64,000 nt of DNA from JBBSOK01 sp965219125 (GCA_965219125.1 CBDCMO010000002.1:1-64000); one strand, 5' to 3'; counted from the stretch's first letter, positions 44,233 through 54,119 are shown. Numbers and translations are program-made. Notes: generated by a model from the letters alone, not told the origin.

Positions 44233-46548
44233 TTGGAGAAATATTTAGAACAACTTAACGACGCCCAAAAGGCGCCAGTCCTGCAAAAAGATGGGGCGAT
44301 GATTGTAATTGCGGGCGCAGGTTCGGGCAAAACGCGCGTTTTAACCTATCGTATTGCCTATCTAATGGCGCAGGGAGTAGACCCTTTCAATATTCTATCG
44401 CTCACCTTTACCAACAAGGCGGCGCGCGAAATGAAAAAGCGTATTTCGGAAATTGTGGGTTCAAGCGAAGCGAAAAATCTTTGGATGGGCACTTTTCACA
44501 GTATTTTCGCTAAGATTCTTCGGTTTGAAGCCGATAAATTAGGGTATCCTTCAAACTTCACAATTTATGATACGCAAGATTCGCAAAGTGTTATTCGTGC
44601 TGTTATTAAGGACAATAATCTTGACAAGGATATTTATAAATACAAACAGGTTTACAGCCGAATTTCTTCCTATAAAAATAGCTTGATAACCGTTAAAGCA
44701 TACTTTAAAAATCCCGAATTAATGGAAGCCGATGCAATGGCGAAAATGCCACGTTTGGGGGACATTTATAAGGAATATGTTGAAAGATGTTTTAAAGCCG
44801 GCGCAATGGATTTTGATGATTTGCTCCTGAAAACAAACGAGCTTTTAACCCGTTTTCCAGAGGTTTTGTCCAAATATCAAAATCGTTTTAGATATATTTT
44901 GGTAGATGAGTACCAAGATACAAACCATAGTCAATACCTGATAGTTAGGGCGTTGAGCGATAAATTTCAAAATATATGTGTAGTAGGTGACGATGCACAA
45001 AGTATTTATGCGTTTCGTGGTGCGAACATTAACAACATTCTAAACTTTCAAAAGGATTATGACGATGTAAAAGTTTTTAGGCTTGAACAGAATTATCGAA
45101 GCACAAAAAACATTGTAAACGCTGCAAATAGCATCATCGAAAAAAACAAAACAAGACTTGAAAAAGTAGTTTGGACAGCAAATGATGAAGGCAACAAAAT
45201 TCTTGTAAACCGAACAATGACCGATGGTGACGAAGGTCGCTACGTTGCCAGTTCAATCTTTGAAAATAAGATGAACAATCAATTAAACAATGGTGATTTT
45301 GCAATTTTATACAGAACAAATGCCCAAAGCCGTGCGATGGAAGATGCGCTGCGGAAAAGGGATATACCGTATAGGATTTACGGCGGACTTAGTTTTTATC
45401 AACGGAAAGAAATAAAAGATGTGCTTTCGTATTTACGGTTGATATTAAATCCGAAAGATGAAGAAGCGCTAAAACGTGTTATAAATTATCCTGCTCGTGG
45501 AATTGGTGGAACAACAATTGATAAGTTGATTGTTGCCGCAAACCATTACAAACGCTCGATGTTTGAGGTAATGCAAAACATCGATAAAATTGATTTAAAA
45601 ATAAACAGCGGCACTAAAAATAAGTTGAAGGATTTTGTAGTAATGATACAAAGTTTTCAAGTGCTGAATCAAAATTATGATGCCTTTCAAATTGCAGAAC
45701 ATGTTTCGAAGAAGACAGGTTTGTTGCAGGAATTGAAAAAAGATGGTTCGGCTGAAGGTATTTCAAGAATCGAAAATATTGAAGAATTGCTTAACGGTAT
45801 GCGCGACTTTGTTGAAGAACAAAAAGAACTTGCCGATGCAACCGGCCAATTATCTGAATTTATGGAAGATGTTGCATTGGCAACAGATTTGGACAATGAT
45901 AAAGGCGATGACGATCGTGTAGCTTTAATGACGGTGCATTTAGCGAAAGGGCTAGAATTTCCAATCGTTTATATAGTTGGAATGGAAGAAGATTTATTCC
46001 CAAGCGGAATGAATATGAATAGTCGAGATGAACTTGAAGAAGAACGCCGCTTATTTTACGTAGCCGTAACAAGGGCAGAAAAGCAAGCCTATTTAACCTA
46101 CACACAAACTCGTTACCGTTGGGGAAAATTAATTGATGCAGAACCAAGCCGCTTTATCCAAGAAATTGATGAAAGTTTTGTAGAATACCTTACGCCAATT
46201 GACGATTATCGGTACAAACCATTAATTGACAGTGATATTTTTGATGATATTGATAAAAGTAAATTGCGCCAAAATAAACCGGTTTCCGGAAACCGCCCAA
46301 AAGGACCAACTGAAGACCAACTTAGAAAACTAAGAAGATTAAAACCTGTTGAAAGTGCGACAAATAAAAACTTCAGTGCCGAAGATGCCAATTTAGCTGA
46401 AGGTACAAACGTTGAACACGTTCGTTTTGGTAAGGGAACAATTATAAAAATTGAAGGAGTAGGCGCAGACACAAAAGCCGAAATAGATTTTGAAAATGGT
46501 GGAGTTAAAAAACTGTTATTACGGTTTGCGAAATTGAGAGTTTTATAG
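44233..46548 (+). CDS. UvrD/PcrA-type superfamily 1 DNA helicase
   Basis: The 771-aa helicase has Walker A AGAGSGKT early in the protein, LTFTNKAAREMKKRI, the DEYQDTNHSQY box, EQNYRSTKNIV, and the C-terminal LMTVHLAKGLEFP. It unwinds DNA in repair and replication. No ATG lies in frame nearby; the TTG at 44233 gives the normal MEKYLEQLN start, the earlier TTG at 44215 would add six residues. A 29-codon ATG frame at 44169 overlaps in another frame and is not favoured. Confidence 0.95.
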   Translation: MEKYLEQLNDAQKAPVLQKDGAMIVIAGAGSGKTRVLTYRIAYLMAQGVDPFNILSLTFTNKAAREMKKRISEIVGSSEAKNLWMGTFHSIFAKILRFEADKLGYPSNFTIYDTQDSQSVIRAVIKDNNLDKDIYKYKQVYSRISSYKNSLITVKAYFKNPELMEADAMAKMPRLGDIYKEYVERCFKAGAMDFDDLLLKTNELLTRFPEVLSKYQNRFRYILVDEYQDTNHSQYLIVRALSDKFQNICVVGDDAQSIYAFRGANINNILNFQKDYDDVKVFRLEQNYRSTKNIVNAANSIIEKNKTRLEKVVWTANDEGNKILVNRTMTDGDEGRYVASSIFENKMNNQLNNGDFAILYRTNAQSRAMEDALRKRDIPYRIYGGLSFYQRKEIKDVLSYLRLILNPKDEEALKRVINYPARGIGGTTIDKLIVAANHYKRSMFEVMQNIDKIDLKINSGTKNKLKDFVVMIQSFQVLNQNYDAFQIAEHVSKKTGLLQELKKDGSAEGISRIENIEELLNGMRDFVEEQKELADATGQLSEFMEDVALATDLDNDKGDDDRVALMTVHLAKGLEFPIVYIVGMEEDLFPSGMNMNSRDELEEERRLFYVAVTRAEKQAYLTYTQTRYRWGKLIDAEPSRFIQEIDESFVEYLTPIDDYRYKPLIDSDIFDDIDKSKLRQNKPVSGNRPKGPTEDQLRKLRRLKPVESATNKNFSAEDANLAEGTNVEHVRFGKGTIIKIEGVGADTKAEIDFENGGVKKLLLRFAKLRVL

Positions 46549-46647
46549 TTTTAGTTTTTTTTAAGTTTAAAAATCGAAGTATTTTAGTTTTTCAGAAAGA
46601 AGATTTAAATTCAATTAAAACAATTTTTGTATTTTTAAAATAAAAAA

Positions 46648-46857
46648 ATGATACGAAAAGGAACAAAAGTTAGCTGGAAATGGGGCAGTGGTATTGCAAC
46701 TGGAAAAGTGATTGAAACTTTTACTAAAGATGTTTCAAAAACAATTAAAGGCTCGAAAATTACAAGAAACGGATCAAAAGAAGATAAAGCGTTATATATC
46801 GAACAAGAAGATGGCGACAAGGTTTTAAAATTGAAAAGTGAGGTCAAGAAACAGTAA
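46648..46857 (+). CDS. DUF2945 (hypervirulence-associated TUDOR-like) protein
   Basis: This 69-aa protein resembles DUF2945: MIRKGTKVSWKWGSG start, then TGKVIETFTKDVSKTIKGSKI. Such small tudor-fold proteins are of unknown function. It lies between uvrD and the Sua5 gene, all on the same strand. Confidence 0.85.
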   Translation: MIRKGTKVSWKWGSGIATGKVIETFTKDVSKTIKGSKITRNGSKEDKALYIEQEDGDKVLKLKSEVKKQ

Positions 46858-46882
46858 TATTTTCATAATTCATATTTAAACA

Positions 46883-47500
46883 ATGGCTGAATTTATAAAA
46901 GTCTACGAGGATAATCCAAACCCGAAAGACATAAAAAAAATTGTAAAAATTATTCGCGATGGCGGTTTGGTAATCTATCCAAGTGATACGGTTTACGCTT
47001 TGGGTTGCGATATTAATGATACGAGAGCAATGGAAAGGGTTGCGCAATTGCGAGGCGTAAAATTGGAAAAAGCAAAATTTTCTTTTATTTGCGAAGACTT
47101 AAGTAATCTTAGTGATTACGTAAAACAAATTGACAGTGCTACATTTAAACTTTTAAAACGCAATTTGCCAGGACCTTATACTTTTATTTTGCCGGGCAGT
47201 AATAATTTACCGAGCGTTTTTAAAAAGAAAAAAGAAGTTGGAATTAGAGTTCCCGACAACAGCATTGCGCAGGCAATTATTAGGGAATTGGGTAATCCAA
47301 TAATTTCAACTTCCATAAAAGATGACGATGAGGTTATTGAATACACAACAGATCCCGAACTTATTTATGAAAAATGGCATAAACTAGTTGACGTGATTGT
47401 GGACGGCGGTTATGGTGGAAATGTTCCTTCAACAATTATAGATTTAACGGGAAGCGAGCCCATCTTGATTCGAGAAGGAAAGGGAAGTCCAGAACTTTAA
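46883..47500 (+). CDS. Sua5/YciO/YrdC-family protein (L-threonylcarbamoyladenylate synthase-like)
   Basis: The 205-aa protein has the family features: IRDGGLVIYPSDTVYALGCD, the RGVKLEKAKFSFICEDLS segment, GPYTFILPGS and VGIRVPDN. Closest to YciO; it may contribute threonylcarbamoyl-AMP for tRNA t6A, or be an orphan paralogue. Gap of 25 nt to the DUF2945 gene. Confidence 0.85.
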   Translation: MAEFIKVYEDNPNPKDIKKIVKIIRDGGLVIYPSDTVYALGCDINDTRAMERVAQLRGVKLEKAKFSFICEDLSNLSDYVKQIDSATFKLLKRNLPGPYTFILPGSNNLPSVFKKKKEVGIRVPDNSIAQAIIRELGNPIISTSIKDDDEVIEYTTDPELIYEKWHKLVDVIVDGGYGGNVPSTIIDLTGSEPILIREGKGSPEL

Positions 47501-47593
47501 TTTTAAATTTTCAATAGTTAAAAATCATATAAATTTTTCTTTGAATTTTATGAGTGATATTTTTTTTTAGTAGTTTCAAGAAAAAATAAAACT

Positions 47594-48430
47594 ATGACAA
47601 AATTTAAAACAACTTCAAAAGAAAAGAATACCGAAATTGAATTGTATTATGAAGATTACGGTGAAGGACAACCTGTAATTTTGGTACACGGTTGGCCGTT
47701 AAGTTCTTCAATGTGGGAATATCAGATAGAAGAAATAGTAAATGCCGGTTTTAGATGCATAAGTTATGACCGCCGTGGTTTCGGAAAAAGTGACAAACCT
47801 TGGAATGGCTATGATTATAAAACGATGGCGAAAGACCTAAATGATCTTATCACCTTTCTAAAATTAGATAAAGTTATTCTCGTTGGTTTTTCAATGGGCG
47901 GCGGCGAACTTGGAAAATATGTGGGTGATTACGGAACATCTAAAATTGCAAAACTTGTATTTTTAAGTTCAATTGCACCGTTTATGATGAAAACAGAAGA
48001 TAATCCCGATGGTGTTGAAGAAAAAGTTTTGGATGGCTTTAAAAAGAAATTGAGAGAAGACCGACTTGGATTTTTAGATGGGTTTGGTGAAGATTTTGTA
48101 AACCATAAAGACAATAAAGATAAAATAAGCGATAAGCAAATTCACTTTAATTGGAACATTGCAGCCGGCGCATCACCAAAAGCAACAATAGATTGTGTTG
48201 ATGCATTTGGAAAAACAGATTTGCGGGAAGATTTAAAGAAAATAGATGTTCCAACCCTATTTATTCACGGCGATGAGGATAACGTTGTTCCACCAAAACC
48301 AACTGCCGAGCAAGGGCATAGAATTGTAAAAAATAGCAAGCTGGAAATAATAAAAGGAGCGCCTCACGGTTGCGTATTTACACATACCAAAGAAGTAAAC
48401 AAAATTTTATTAGATTTTTTTAAAAGCTAG
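47594..48430 (+). CDS. Alpha/beta hydrolase (chloroperoxidase-like)
   Basis: The 278-aa protein has the nucleophile elbow GFSMGGGE (Ser100), oxyanion-region HGWPLSSSMW, Asp in HGDEDNV and His in GAPHGCVFTH. This matches the non-haem chloroperoxidase/esterase group. No signal peptide. Substrate unknown. Confidence 0.93.
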   Translation: MTKFKTTSKEKNTEIELYYEDYGEGQPVILVHGWPLSSSMWEYQIEEIVNAGFRCISYDRRGFGKSDKPWNGYDYKTMAKDLNDLITFLKLDKVILVGFSMGGGELGKYVGDYGTSKIAKLVFLSSIAPFMMKTEDNPDGVEEKVLDGFKKKLREDRLGFLDGFGEDFVNHKDNKDKISDKQIHFNWNIAAGASPKATIDCVDAFGKTDLREDLKKIDVPTLFIHGDEDNVVPPKPTAEQGHRIVKNSKLEIIKGAPHGCVFTHTKEVNKILLDFFKS

Positions 48431-48452
48431 ATTACAACAATTTTAAAAAAGT

Positions 48453-48499
48453 AAAAGTCCCAAAATTCATATTTATATGAAATTTGGGACTTTTTTTTA
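48453..48499. terminator. Bidirectional terminator after the alpha/beta hydrolase
   Basis: AAAAGTCCCAAAATTCATAT pairs with ATATGAAATTTGGGACTTTT and is followed by a long T-run; it sits between convergent genes. Confidence 0.93.
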
Positions 48500-48511
48500 C
48501 GTTCAGTTATA

Positions 48512-49312
48512 TTACTGTTTCGGATACCAATCTAACTGTGTAACCTTAATATCATTATTCTTATCATTTACCAATTGCTTAAATTTTGCAACATCACTCA
48601 TTCCCTCTGTTCCTCGATAATGGTAAGGATAAACCGTTTTTGGTTTAAAAGCTAATACCGCTTCAGCGGCTTTGTCAACCGTCATTGTGTATGGTAAATT
48701 CATACAAACAAAGGCAATATCAATATTTTTAAGCGCTCGCATTTCGGGAATATCTTCGGTATCGCCAGAAATATAAACACGTTGTCCATCTTTTTCAAGC
48801 ACGTAGCCATTTCCTCTGCCTTTTGTGTGAAATTTTAAAGCTTCTGGGCGTAGGTTGTACATTGGTATTGCTTCAATCGCAACGTTTTGTACATTTTTAT
48901 TGTCACCATTATTTAAAACTATAGCTTTACTTGCAATTTCTTTTGGCAACATATCAAAAACAGCTTTTGGTACAACAATTTGTACAGAATCGTTAACTAA
49001 ACCTTGTAAAGTTGGCATATCTAAATGGTCGCCATGAATATCAGTTATCAAAATTAAATCTGCTTTGGTGTAACTTGCATATTTTTCTGCGCCACCAACC
49101 GAATCTACATAAATATTGGTACCGTTCCAATCTAAAACCATGCTTGCGTGTTCAATTGGATTTATTACAAAACCTTGATCTTCGCTAGAAGCATCGTTTG
49201 TTGGCTCGTCCATTGGTGTAGTAATTACGCCTTGTGCTTCAATATTTTTTTCTTCTGAATTGTTTTTGCAGCTGGCCATAACTACAATTAATAAAATTAA
49301 AAGGTATTTCAT
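48512..49312 (-). CDS. MBL-fold metallo-hydrolase lipoprotein (UlaG-like)
   Basis: The 266-aa lipoprotein (MASC lipobox) has the metal motif DIHGDHLD, an early H (IEHASMVLDWNG), YISGDTEDIPEM, and a C-terminal YPYHYRGTEG. It matches the UlaG/L-ascorbate-6-phosphate lactonase-like group of unknown substrate. Convergent with the alpha/beta hydrolase. Confidence 0.9.
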   Translation of the reverse strand: MKYLLILLIVVMASCKNNSEEKNIEAQGVITTPMDEPTNDASSEDQGFVINPIEHASMVLDWNGTNIYVDSVGGAEKYASYTKADLILITDIHGDHLDMPTLQGLVNDSVQIVVPKAVFDMLPKEIASKAIVLNNGDNKNVQNVAIEAIPMYNLRPEALKFHTKGRGNGYVLEKDGQRVYISGDTEDIPEMRALKNIDIAFVCMNLPYTMTVDKAAEAVLAFKPKTVYPYHYRGTEGMSDVAKFKQLVNDKNNDIKVTQLDWYPKQ

Positions 49313-49420
49313 AATTATCTTTATTTGAATTTGTGGAAATTTAAATTTGACTTGTTTTATTTTGAAATATAAATATACTGCTTTCTGAAGCTACCTTTAT
49401 AATATAATATCACAAGTTTA

Positions 49421-50425
49421 TTAAATAGCGAAACAGTCACTAACCAAATAAGAAATTGCCTTACCAACTTGATTGGGAAAAATCCCAGCAGTTGGCGAAC
49501 CTTCGCAAATATGTAAATAGCTGGCATTTTCATGTTTAGAGAAGTGAGAAACAAATTTTCGGGCTTCATTCAATGAAAATCCGCTTGGTGAAATGGCGCT
49601 GCTTCCCATCATTTCAACTGCGTCTAAATCTAATTCAATACCAAAATTATCATTTGTGCAGAAATCTTCAGCTTGATTAATTGCTTCGGAAAAAGATATT
49701 TTTTGAATAACCGAAATATCTTCAAATAAATTGAATTTTACCTTTTCGGTATTTTTTTCAATTGAAGCAAAAACAGCTTCCGAAGTATAATTTCTGTGTA
49801 AACCGAAGATGAAATATTTATTTAAAAAACCTTCTTGAAAAGCATACGAAAAACCATTGCCGCTATGTCTGTGTTCCAAGGCTCTAAAATCGGTATGCGC
49901 ATCAAAGTTGATGCAATTAATTGGTTTTTTGAAGGCTTTTGAAGTTCCCATTATATTGCCAAAACTATTATTATGCCCACCACCAATGATGATTGGAAAT
50001 TTTCCAGCTTTAACAATTGCTTCAATAACTTCAGCAACTTTGTGGTCTATTTGGGTAACAAGTTCACCCAATTTTTCAACCGAATGATTTTCTGTTTTTA
50101 AAATTTTTTCAGCTTGTTGCATTTGGGTTTCGCAATCTATTTCTCCCAAAACGATTACATTTTCAGCATTTGTAAAATGGTTATGTTGAATATTCAACAA
50201 ACTGCCCAAAGCAGCTTCCCAAGCTTTTGAAGTTCCTTCATTTCCATAATTTGCGCGAACGCCAATATCTTCGGGAATTCCTACTAAAACATATTTTGAG
50301 GAATGGTTTTTTAAATCTTCAAGCCTTTCTACAAAATGTACTTTCTGCCCAAATTTGGCCTCGCCCGCCCTTTTTTTTATGAAGTGCGAAATATCTTTTT
50401 CAGCATAAATTTTTATTGAACTCAT
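49421..50425 (-). CDS. hutG: Formimidoylglutamase (arginase family)
   Basis: The 334-aa arginase-like enzyme carries the Mn-binding segments GGGHNNSFG, INFDAHTDFR, and ELDLDAVEMM. It would convert formimidoylglutamate to glutamate and formamide, the last step of histidine breakdown. It overlaps the upstream hutI stop by 1 nt (TAATG), confirming an operon hutI-hutG. Confidence 0.93.
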   Translation of the reverse strand: MSSIKIYAEKDISHFIKKRAGEAKFGQKVHFVERLEDLKNHSSKYVLVGIPEDIGVRANYGNEGTSKAWEAALGSLLNIQHNHFTNAENVIVLGEIDCETQMQQAEKILKTENHSVEKLGELVTQIDHKVAEVIEAIVKAGKFPIIIGGGHNNSFGNIMGTSKAFKKPINCINFDAHTDFRALEHRHSGNGFSYAFQEGFLNKYFIFGLHRNYTSEAVFASIEKNTEKVKFNLFEDISVIQKISFSEAINQAEDFCTNDNFGIELDLDAVEMMGSSAISPSGFSLNEARKFVSHFSKHENASYLHICEGSPTAGIFPNQVGKAISYLVSDCFAI

Positions 50426-51660
50426 TACACTTCTTTTCCATTAATGAAAACCGTGTCTATTAAATTATTACCAAAGGCATACGGCAAATAGCCATAAGAC
50501 GGGATTTTTTTGGTAATTATCAAATTGGCCTTTTTGCCTTTTGTAATACTGCCGTGTGTTTTACTAACGCCCATTGCGTACGCTCCGTTTATAGTTGCGG
50601 CATTTATAGCTTCTTCGGGCGTTAATCTCATTTTTATACAAGCTGTGCTTACTACAAAATTCATATTGCCGCTTGGTGTAGAACCTGGATTATAGTCGGT
50701 TGCAAGTGCTAAAGGTAAGCCAGCTTCAATTATTTTTCTGCCTGGTGTATATGGAATACTCAAAAAATAGGAGCAAGACGGTAAGGCAACTAGCATAGTT
50801 TCGCTGCCTTTTAAAGCTGCAATATCGGCATCCGTTAAAACCTCAAGATGGTCTACACTTAAAGCGTTGTGTTTTACGCCCATTGCAACGCCGCCAATTG
50901 CGTTAAATTGGTTTACGTGTATTTTTGGGATGAGCTTGTATTTTTTACCAGCAGTCAAAATTCGTCCTGTATCTTCAACCGAAAAATAACCTTCTTCGCA
51001 GAAAACATCTATATAATTTGCCAATTTTTCTTTGGCTATTTGAGGTAGCATTTCATTACAGATCAAATCTAAATAACCGTTTTTGTTTTCTTTAAATTCG
51101 GTAGGAATCGCGTGTGCGCCCAAAAAAGTTGTTTTAATGGTTATTGGATAATTTTCCGCCAATTTTTTAGCTACTCGAAGCATTTTCAGTTCGGCTTCAA
51201 CAGTTAATCCGTAACCACTTTTTATTTCGATAGCGCCCGTACCCAAACGCATTACTTCTTTTAAACGTTGCTCGCTTTGTTTGTAAAGCGATTTTTCTGA
51301 TGTTTCTTGTAATTTTTTTGCGCTGTTTAAGATTCCGCCGCCGCGATTGGCTATTTCTTCATATGTTAAACCGTTTATTCTATCAATAAATTCCTGTTCA
51401 CGATTGCCGGCATATACAATATGGCTGTGGCTGTCGCACCAAGCCGGCATTACAATTTTGCCCGTACAATCAAAGGTTTTAAAACCACCGTAATCGTGCG
51501 GTTGGTCCATCGTCCCAAAATCTATAATTTTATCATGTTCTATATAAAGCCAAGCATTTTCGAGAATCGGTAAGTTCGCCATTTCTTTTCCGGCAACTTT
51601 TAAAGGCGCATTTTCACGCACTTGTACCAATTGTTTTATGTTAACTAAGAGTTTTTTCAT
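50425..51660 (-). CDS. hutI: Imidazolonepropionase
   Basis: The 411-aa amidohydrolase has the metal ligands in CDSHSHIVYAGNREQEF and the downstream HVNQFNAIGG and SVDHLEVLTDADI segments, typical of HutI. It hydrolyses 4-imidazolone-5-propanoate to formimidoylglutamate. hutU and hutH are not in the window. Translationally coupled to hutG; divergent from the PLP enzyme gene. Confidence 0.96.
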   Translation of the reverse strand: MKKLLVNIKQLVQVRENAPLKVAGKEMANLPILENAWLYIEHDKIIDFGTMDQPHDYGGFKTFDCTGKIVMPAWCDSHSHIVYAGNREQEFIDRINGLTYEEIANRGGGILNSAKKLQETSEKSLYKQSEQRLKEVMRLGTGAIEIKSGYGLTVEAELKMLRVAKKLAENYPITIKTTFLGAHAIPTEFKENKNGYLDLICNEMLPQIAKEKLANYIDVFCEEGYFSVEDTGRILTAGKKYKLIPKIHVNQFNAIGGVAMGVKHNALSVDHLEVLTDADIAALKGSETMLVALPSCSYFLSIPYTPGRKIIEAGLPLALATDYNPGSTPSGNMNFVVSTACIKMRLTPEEAINAATINGAYAMGVSKTHGSITKGKKANLIITKKIPSYGYLPYAFGNNLIDTVFINGKEV

Positions 51661-51857
51661 AGCATAAATATAGGTAAAAGTAAAATTTAAAGATAAATGT
51701 TCGTGTTTTCAAAATGTTAACTAATTCAAATAATAAATGATTTAAAGAAAATTATATTAAATTATGAATGACAACTACTTTAATTGGTGGTTTAAATTTA
51801 AGTCATTTTGTGTTGTGAGGTTTCATGTGTACCTTTATTCCGAAGAAAAATAAAAAT

Positions 51858-53027
51858 ATGAAACCAAAAAACTTTGGAATTAATACAATCTGTACGCACG
51901 TTGGCGAGGTTGAAGATAAACAATTTAAAGGCGCAATTTCGCCTCTTTTTATGTCCAGCAGCTATCAATATGAAGATGTTGAGGTTAAAAGATATCCGCG
52001 TTATTTTAACACACCAAACCAAGAAGCGCTTTGTAAAAAAGTTGCATCGCTCGAAAAAATGGAGTCTGCAATGATTTTTGGAAGTGGTATGGCTGCCGTA
52101 AGTACTACAATGTTGGCGTTTTTACAAAAAGGCGACCACGTGGTTTTGCAGCAAACTTTATATGGCGGAACCTATAATTTTATAGTTGAAGAATTTCCAA
52201 AATATGGCATTGAATTTAGTTTCGCCGAAGGTTTTAAAGAAGCAGATTTTAAAGCGAAAATTAAAAAAAATACAAAAGTTATTTATGTTGAAACACCCAG
52301 CAATCCGTTGATGCTTATTACAGATTTGCAGATGATTGCCAACATCGCAATGCCAAAAGGCATTGTTACAATGCTTGATAATACGTTTGCTTCGCCAATA
52401 AACCAAACTCCAGTAGATTTTGGAATAGACATAAGTATTCACAGCGCTACAAAATATATGGGCGGCCATAGTGATATTTGTGCGGGTGCGGTAGCGGCAT
52501 CAACTGAACATATAAAACGTATTTGGGAATTGGGTAAAAATCTTGGTGGAAGTTTAAGTGATTATACCGTTTGGTTGTTGGAAAGAAGTATGAAAACAAT
52601 GGCTTTGCGAGTTGGAGCGCAGAATAAAAATGCCAAGAAAATGGCGAAATGGTTGGAAAAAAATAATTCAGTTGCCAAAGTTTATTATCCGGGTTTAAAA
52701 TCGCATCCAGATTATGAACTTGCCAAAAAACAAATGAAAGGTTTCAGCGGAATGCTTTCTTTTGAATTGAAACAAAACATAGATTCTAATAAATTTATGA
52801 AATCTCTGCAATTGGTAAAACAGTCAATGAGCCTTGCAGGTGTTGAAAGTACTATTTTATCCCCAACAAAAACATCCCACTCATTATTAACGGCTGAAGA
52901 AAGAAAAAACCAAAACATAAGCGACGGATTGTTACGTTTTTCAGTAGGAATTGAAGAAACGGAAGATTTGATAGCCGATTTTGAACAAGCGATTTTGGCT
53001 AGTAATTTAGTAATGAATACACAGTAA
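51858..53027 (+). CDS. Cys/Met metabolism PLP-dependent enzyme (cystathionine gamma-synthase/lyase group)
   Basis: The 389-aa PLP enzyme has K199 in SATKYMGGHSD, the cofactor-site GSGMAAVSTT, and the ETPSNPLMLITD segment. This group includes cystathionine gamma-synthase, gamma-lyase and methionine gamma-lyase; the precise reaction is not resolved. ATG 51858 gives MKPKNFGIN; an earlier ATG at 51825 is less likely. Divergent from hutI. Confidence 0.9.
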   Translation: MKPKNFGINTICTHVGEVEDKQFKGAISPLFMSSSYQYEDVEVKRYPRYFNTPNQEALCKKVASLEKMESAMIFGSGMAAVSTTMLAFLQKGDHVVLQQTLYGGTYNFIVEEFPKYGIEFSFAEGFKEADFKAKIKKNTKVIYVETPSNPLMLITDLQMIANIAMPKGIVTMLDNTFASPINQTPVDFGIDISIHSATKYMGGHSDICAGAVAASTEHIKRIWELGKNLGGSLSDYTVWLLERSMKTMALRVGAQNKNAKKMAKWLEKNNSVAKVYYPGLKSHPDYELAKKQMKGFSGMLSFELKQNIDSNKFMKSLQLVKQSMSLAGVESTILSPTKTSHSLLTAEERKNQNISDGLLRFSVGIEETEDLIADFEQAILASNLVMNTQ

Positions 53028-53139
53028 TATAAAGTTGAAGTATTCAATAGCAGTTTGCAGTTTGAACGTAATTTTTAATTTAAAAATTATTATTTTCCAT
53101 AACACATAACTGCAGAAACTAATCAACAAAAACAAAATA

Positions 53140-53856
53140 ATGAAATTAAACATACTTGCAATTGGCGCACATCCAGACGATGTTGAAATGAGTTGCGGTG
53201 CAACACTTGCCAAAGAAATTGCCGCTGGAAAAAAAGTAGGAATCTTAGACCTTACACGAGGCGAATTGGGAACGCGGGGCAGTGCAGAAATTAGAGATAA
53301 AGAAGCGGCTGATGCTGCAAAAATATTGGGTGTTGTTTTTCGGAAAAACCTCGAATTTGCCGATGCTTTTTTTGTGAATAATACCTCTGCCAGATTAGAG
53401 GTTATTAAGATTTTAAGGAAATACCAACCCGATATGGTAATCTGTAACGCAGCAGACGATAGGCATATAGATCATCCAAAAGGTAGTAAATTGGTTAGCG
53501 AAGCTTGTTTTTTAAGTGGTTTGAGAAAAATTGAAACTATTTACGAGAGCAATAAACAACACGCTTGGAGGCCAAAACAAGTGTATCATTATATACAATG
53601 GAAAACAAGCACGCCAGATTTTGTGGTAGATGTAACAGGTTTTATGAATAAGAAATTAGAAGCCGTTTTTGCCTATAAAAGCCAGTTTTATGATGCAGCT
53701 AGCAATGAACCAATTACGCCAATTAGTACAGCCAATTTCAAAGAAAGTTTTATGTATCGCGCGGCAGATTTGGGCAGATTGATAGGCGTAGAGCACGCCG
53801 AAGGTTTTACGGTAGAGCGTTTGGTAGCTGTAAATTCAATCTCCGATTTAATCTAA
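53140..53856 (+). CDS. bshB1: Bacillithiol biosynthesis deacetylase BshB1
   Basis: The 238-aa LmbE-like deacetylase has the Zn motif AHPDDVEMSCG at the N-terminus, an NAADDRHIDHPKGSKL stretch with further His ligands, and TRGELGTRG. It removes acetyl from GlcNAc-malate in bacillithiol synthesis. Together with ytxJ at 7304 it supports bacillithiol in this organism. Confidence 0.92.
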   Translation: MKLNILAIGAHPDDVEMSCGATLAKEIAAGKKVGILDLTRGELGTRGSAEIRDKEAADAAKILGVVFRKNLEFADAFFVNNTSARLEVIKILRKYQPDMVICNAADDRHIDHPKGSKLVSEACFLSGLRKIETIYESNKQHAWRPKQVYHYIQWKTSTPDFVVDVTGFMNKKLEAVFAYKSQFYDAASNEPITPISTANFKESFMYRAADLGRLIGVEHAEGFTVERLVAVNSISDLI

Positions 53857-53874
53857 AAATCTTATAATTTCATA

Positions 53875-53905
53875 TTGCGCAAAAGGTTAAATTGCCTTAT
53901 ATTTG
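53875..53905 (+). promoter_or_regulatory. Promoter of tRNA-His
   Basis: TTG (53875-53877), 20-nt spacer, TATATTTG (53898-53905), matching Bacteroidota consensus. Confidence 0.75.
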
Positions 53906-53932
53906 CATCCGCTTTCAAAGCGAAATTACATG

Positions 53933-54006
53933 GTGGTTGTAGCTCAGTTGGTTAGAGTATCGGTTTGTGGTACCGAGTGTCGCGGGTTCGAGTCCCGTCT
54001 TCCACC
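53933..54006 (+). tRNA. tRNA-His (anticodon GTG)
   Basis: Classic cloverleaf: D arm AGCTCAGTTGGTTAGAGT, anticodon stem-loop TCGGT-TTGTGGT-ACCGA with anticodon GTG, and T arm GCGGG-TTCGAGT-CCCGT. A G at 53932 is the extra -1 base of tRNA-His. The acceptor arms as read (GTGGTTG with CTTCCAC) show two adjacent U-U mismatches. CCA is not encoded. Confidence 0.93.
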
Positions 54007-54013
54007 CAAAAAT

Positions 54014-54046
54014 AAAGCCTTTCCGTAAAATGAAAGGCTTTTTTTG
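54014..54046 (+). terminator. Terminator after tRNA-His
   Basis: AAAGCCTTTC (54014-54023) pairs with GAAAGGCTTT (54032-54041) and is followed by a run of T. Confidence 0.93.
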
Positions 54047-54083
54047 TGGATTTAGAATAGATTGAATTATTCGAAAAACTCCC

Positions 54084-54119
54084 ATAAAAAAAGCGGGAAA
54101 TATTTTCTCGCTTTTTTCT
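54084..54119. terminator. Terminator for the M28 peptidase gene (minus)
   Basis: AAAAAAGCGGGAAA pairs with TTTTCTCGCTTTTTT with one mismatch; A-run before and T-run after suit either strand. Confidence 0.75.

Noticed and set aside
44169..44258. 29-codon frame MAFTLRKKSD ahead of uvrD
   Set aside because: It overlaps uvrD out of frame, has no support beyond an ATG and may be chance; a leader peptide cannot be excluded.
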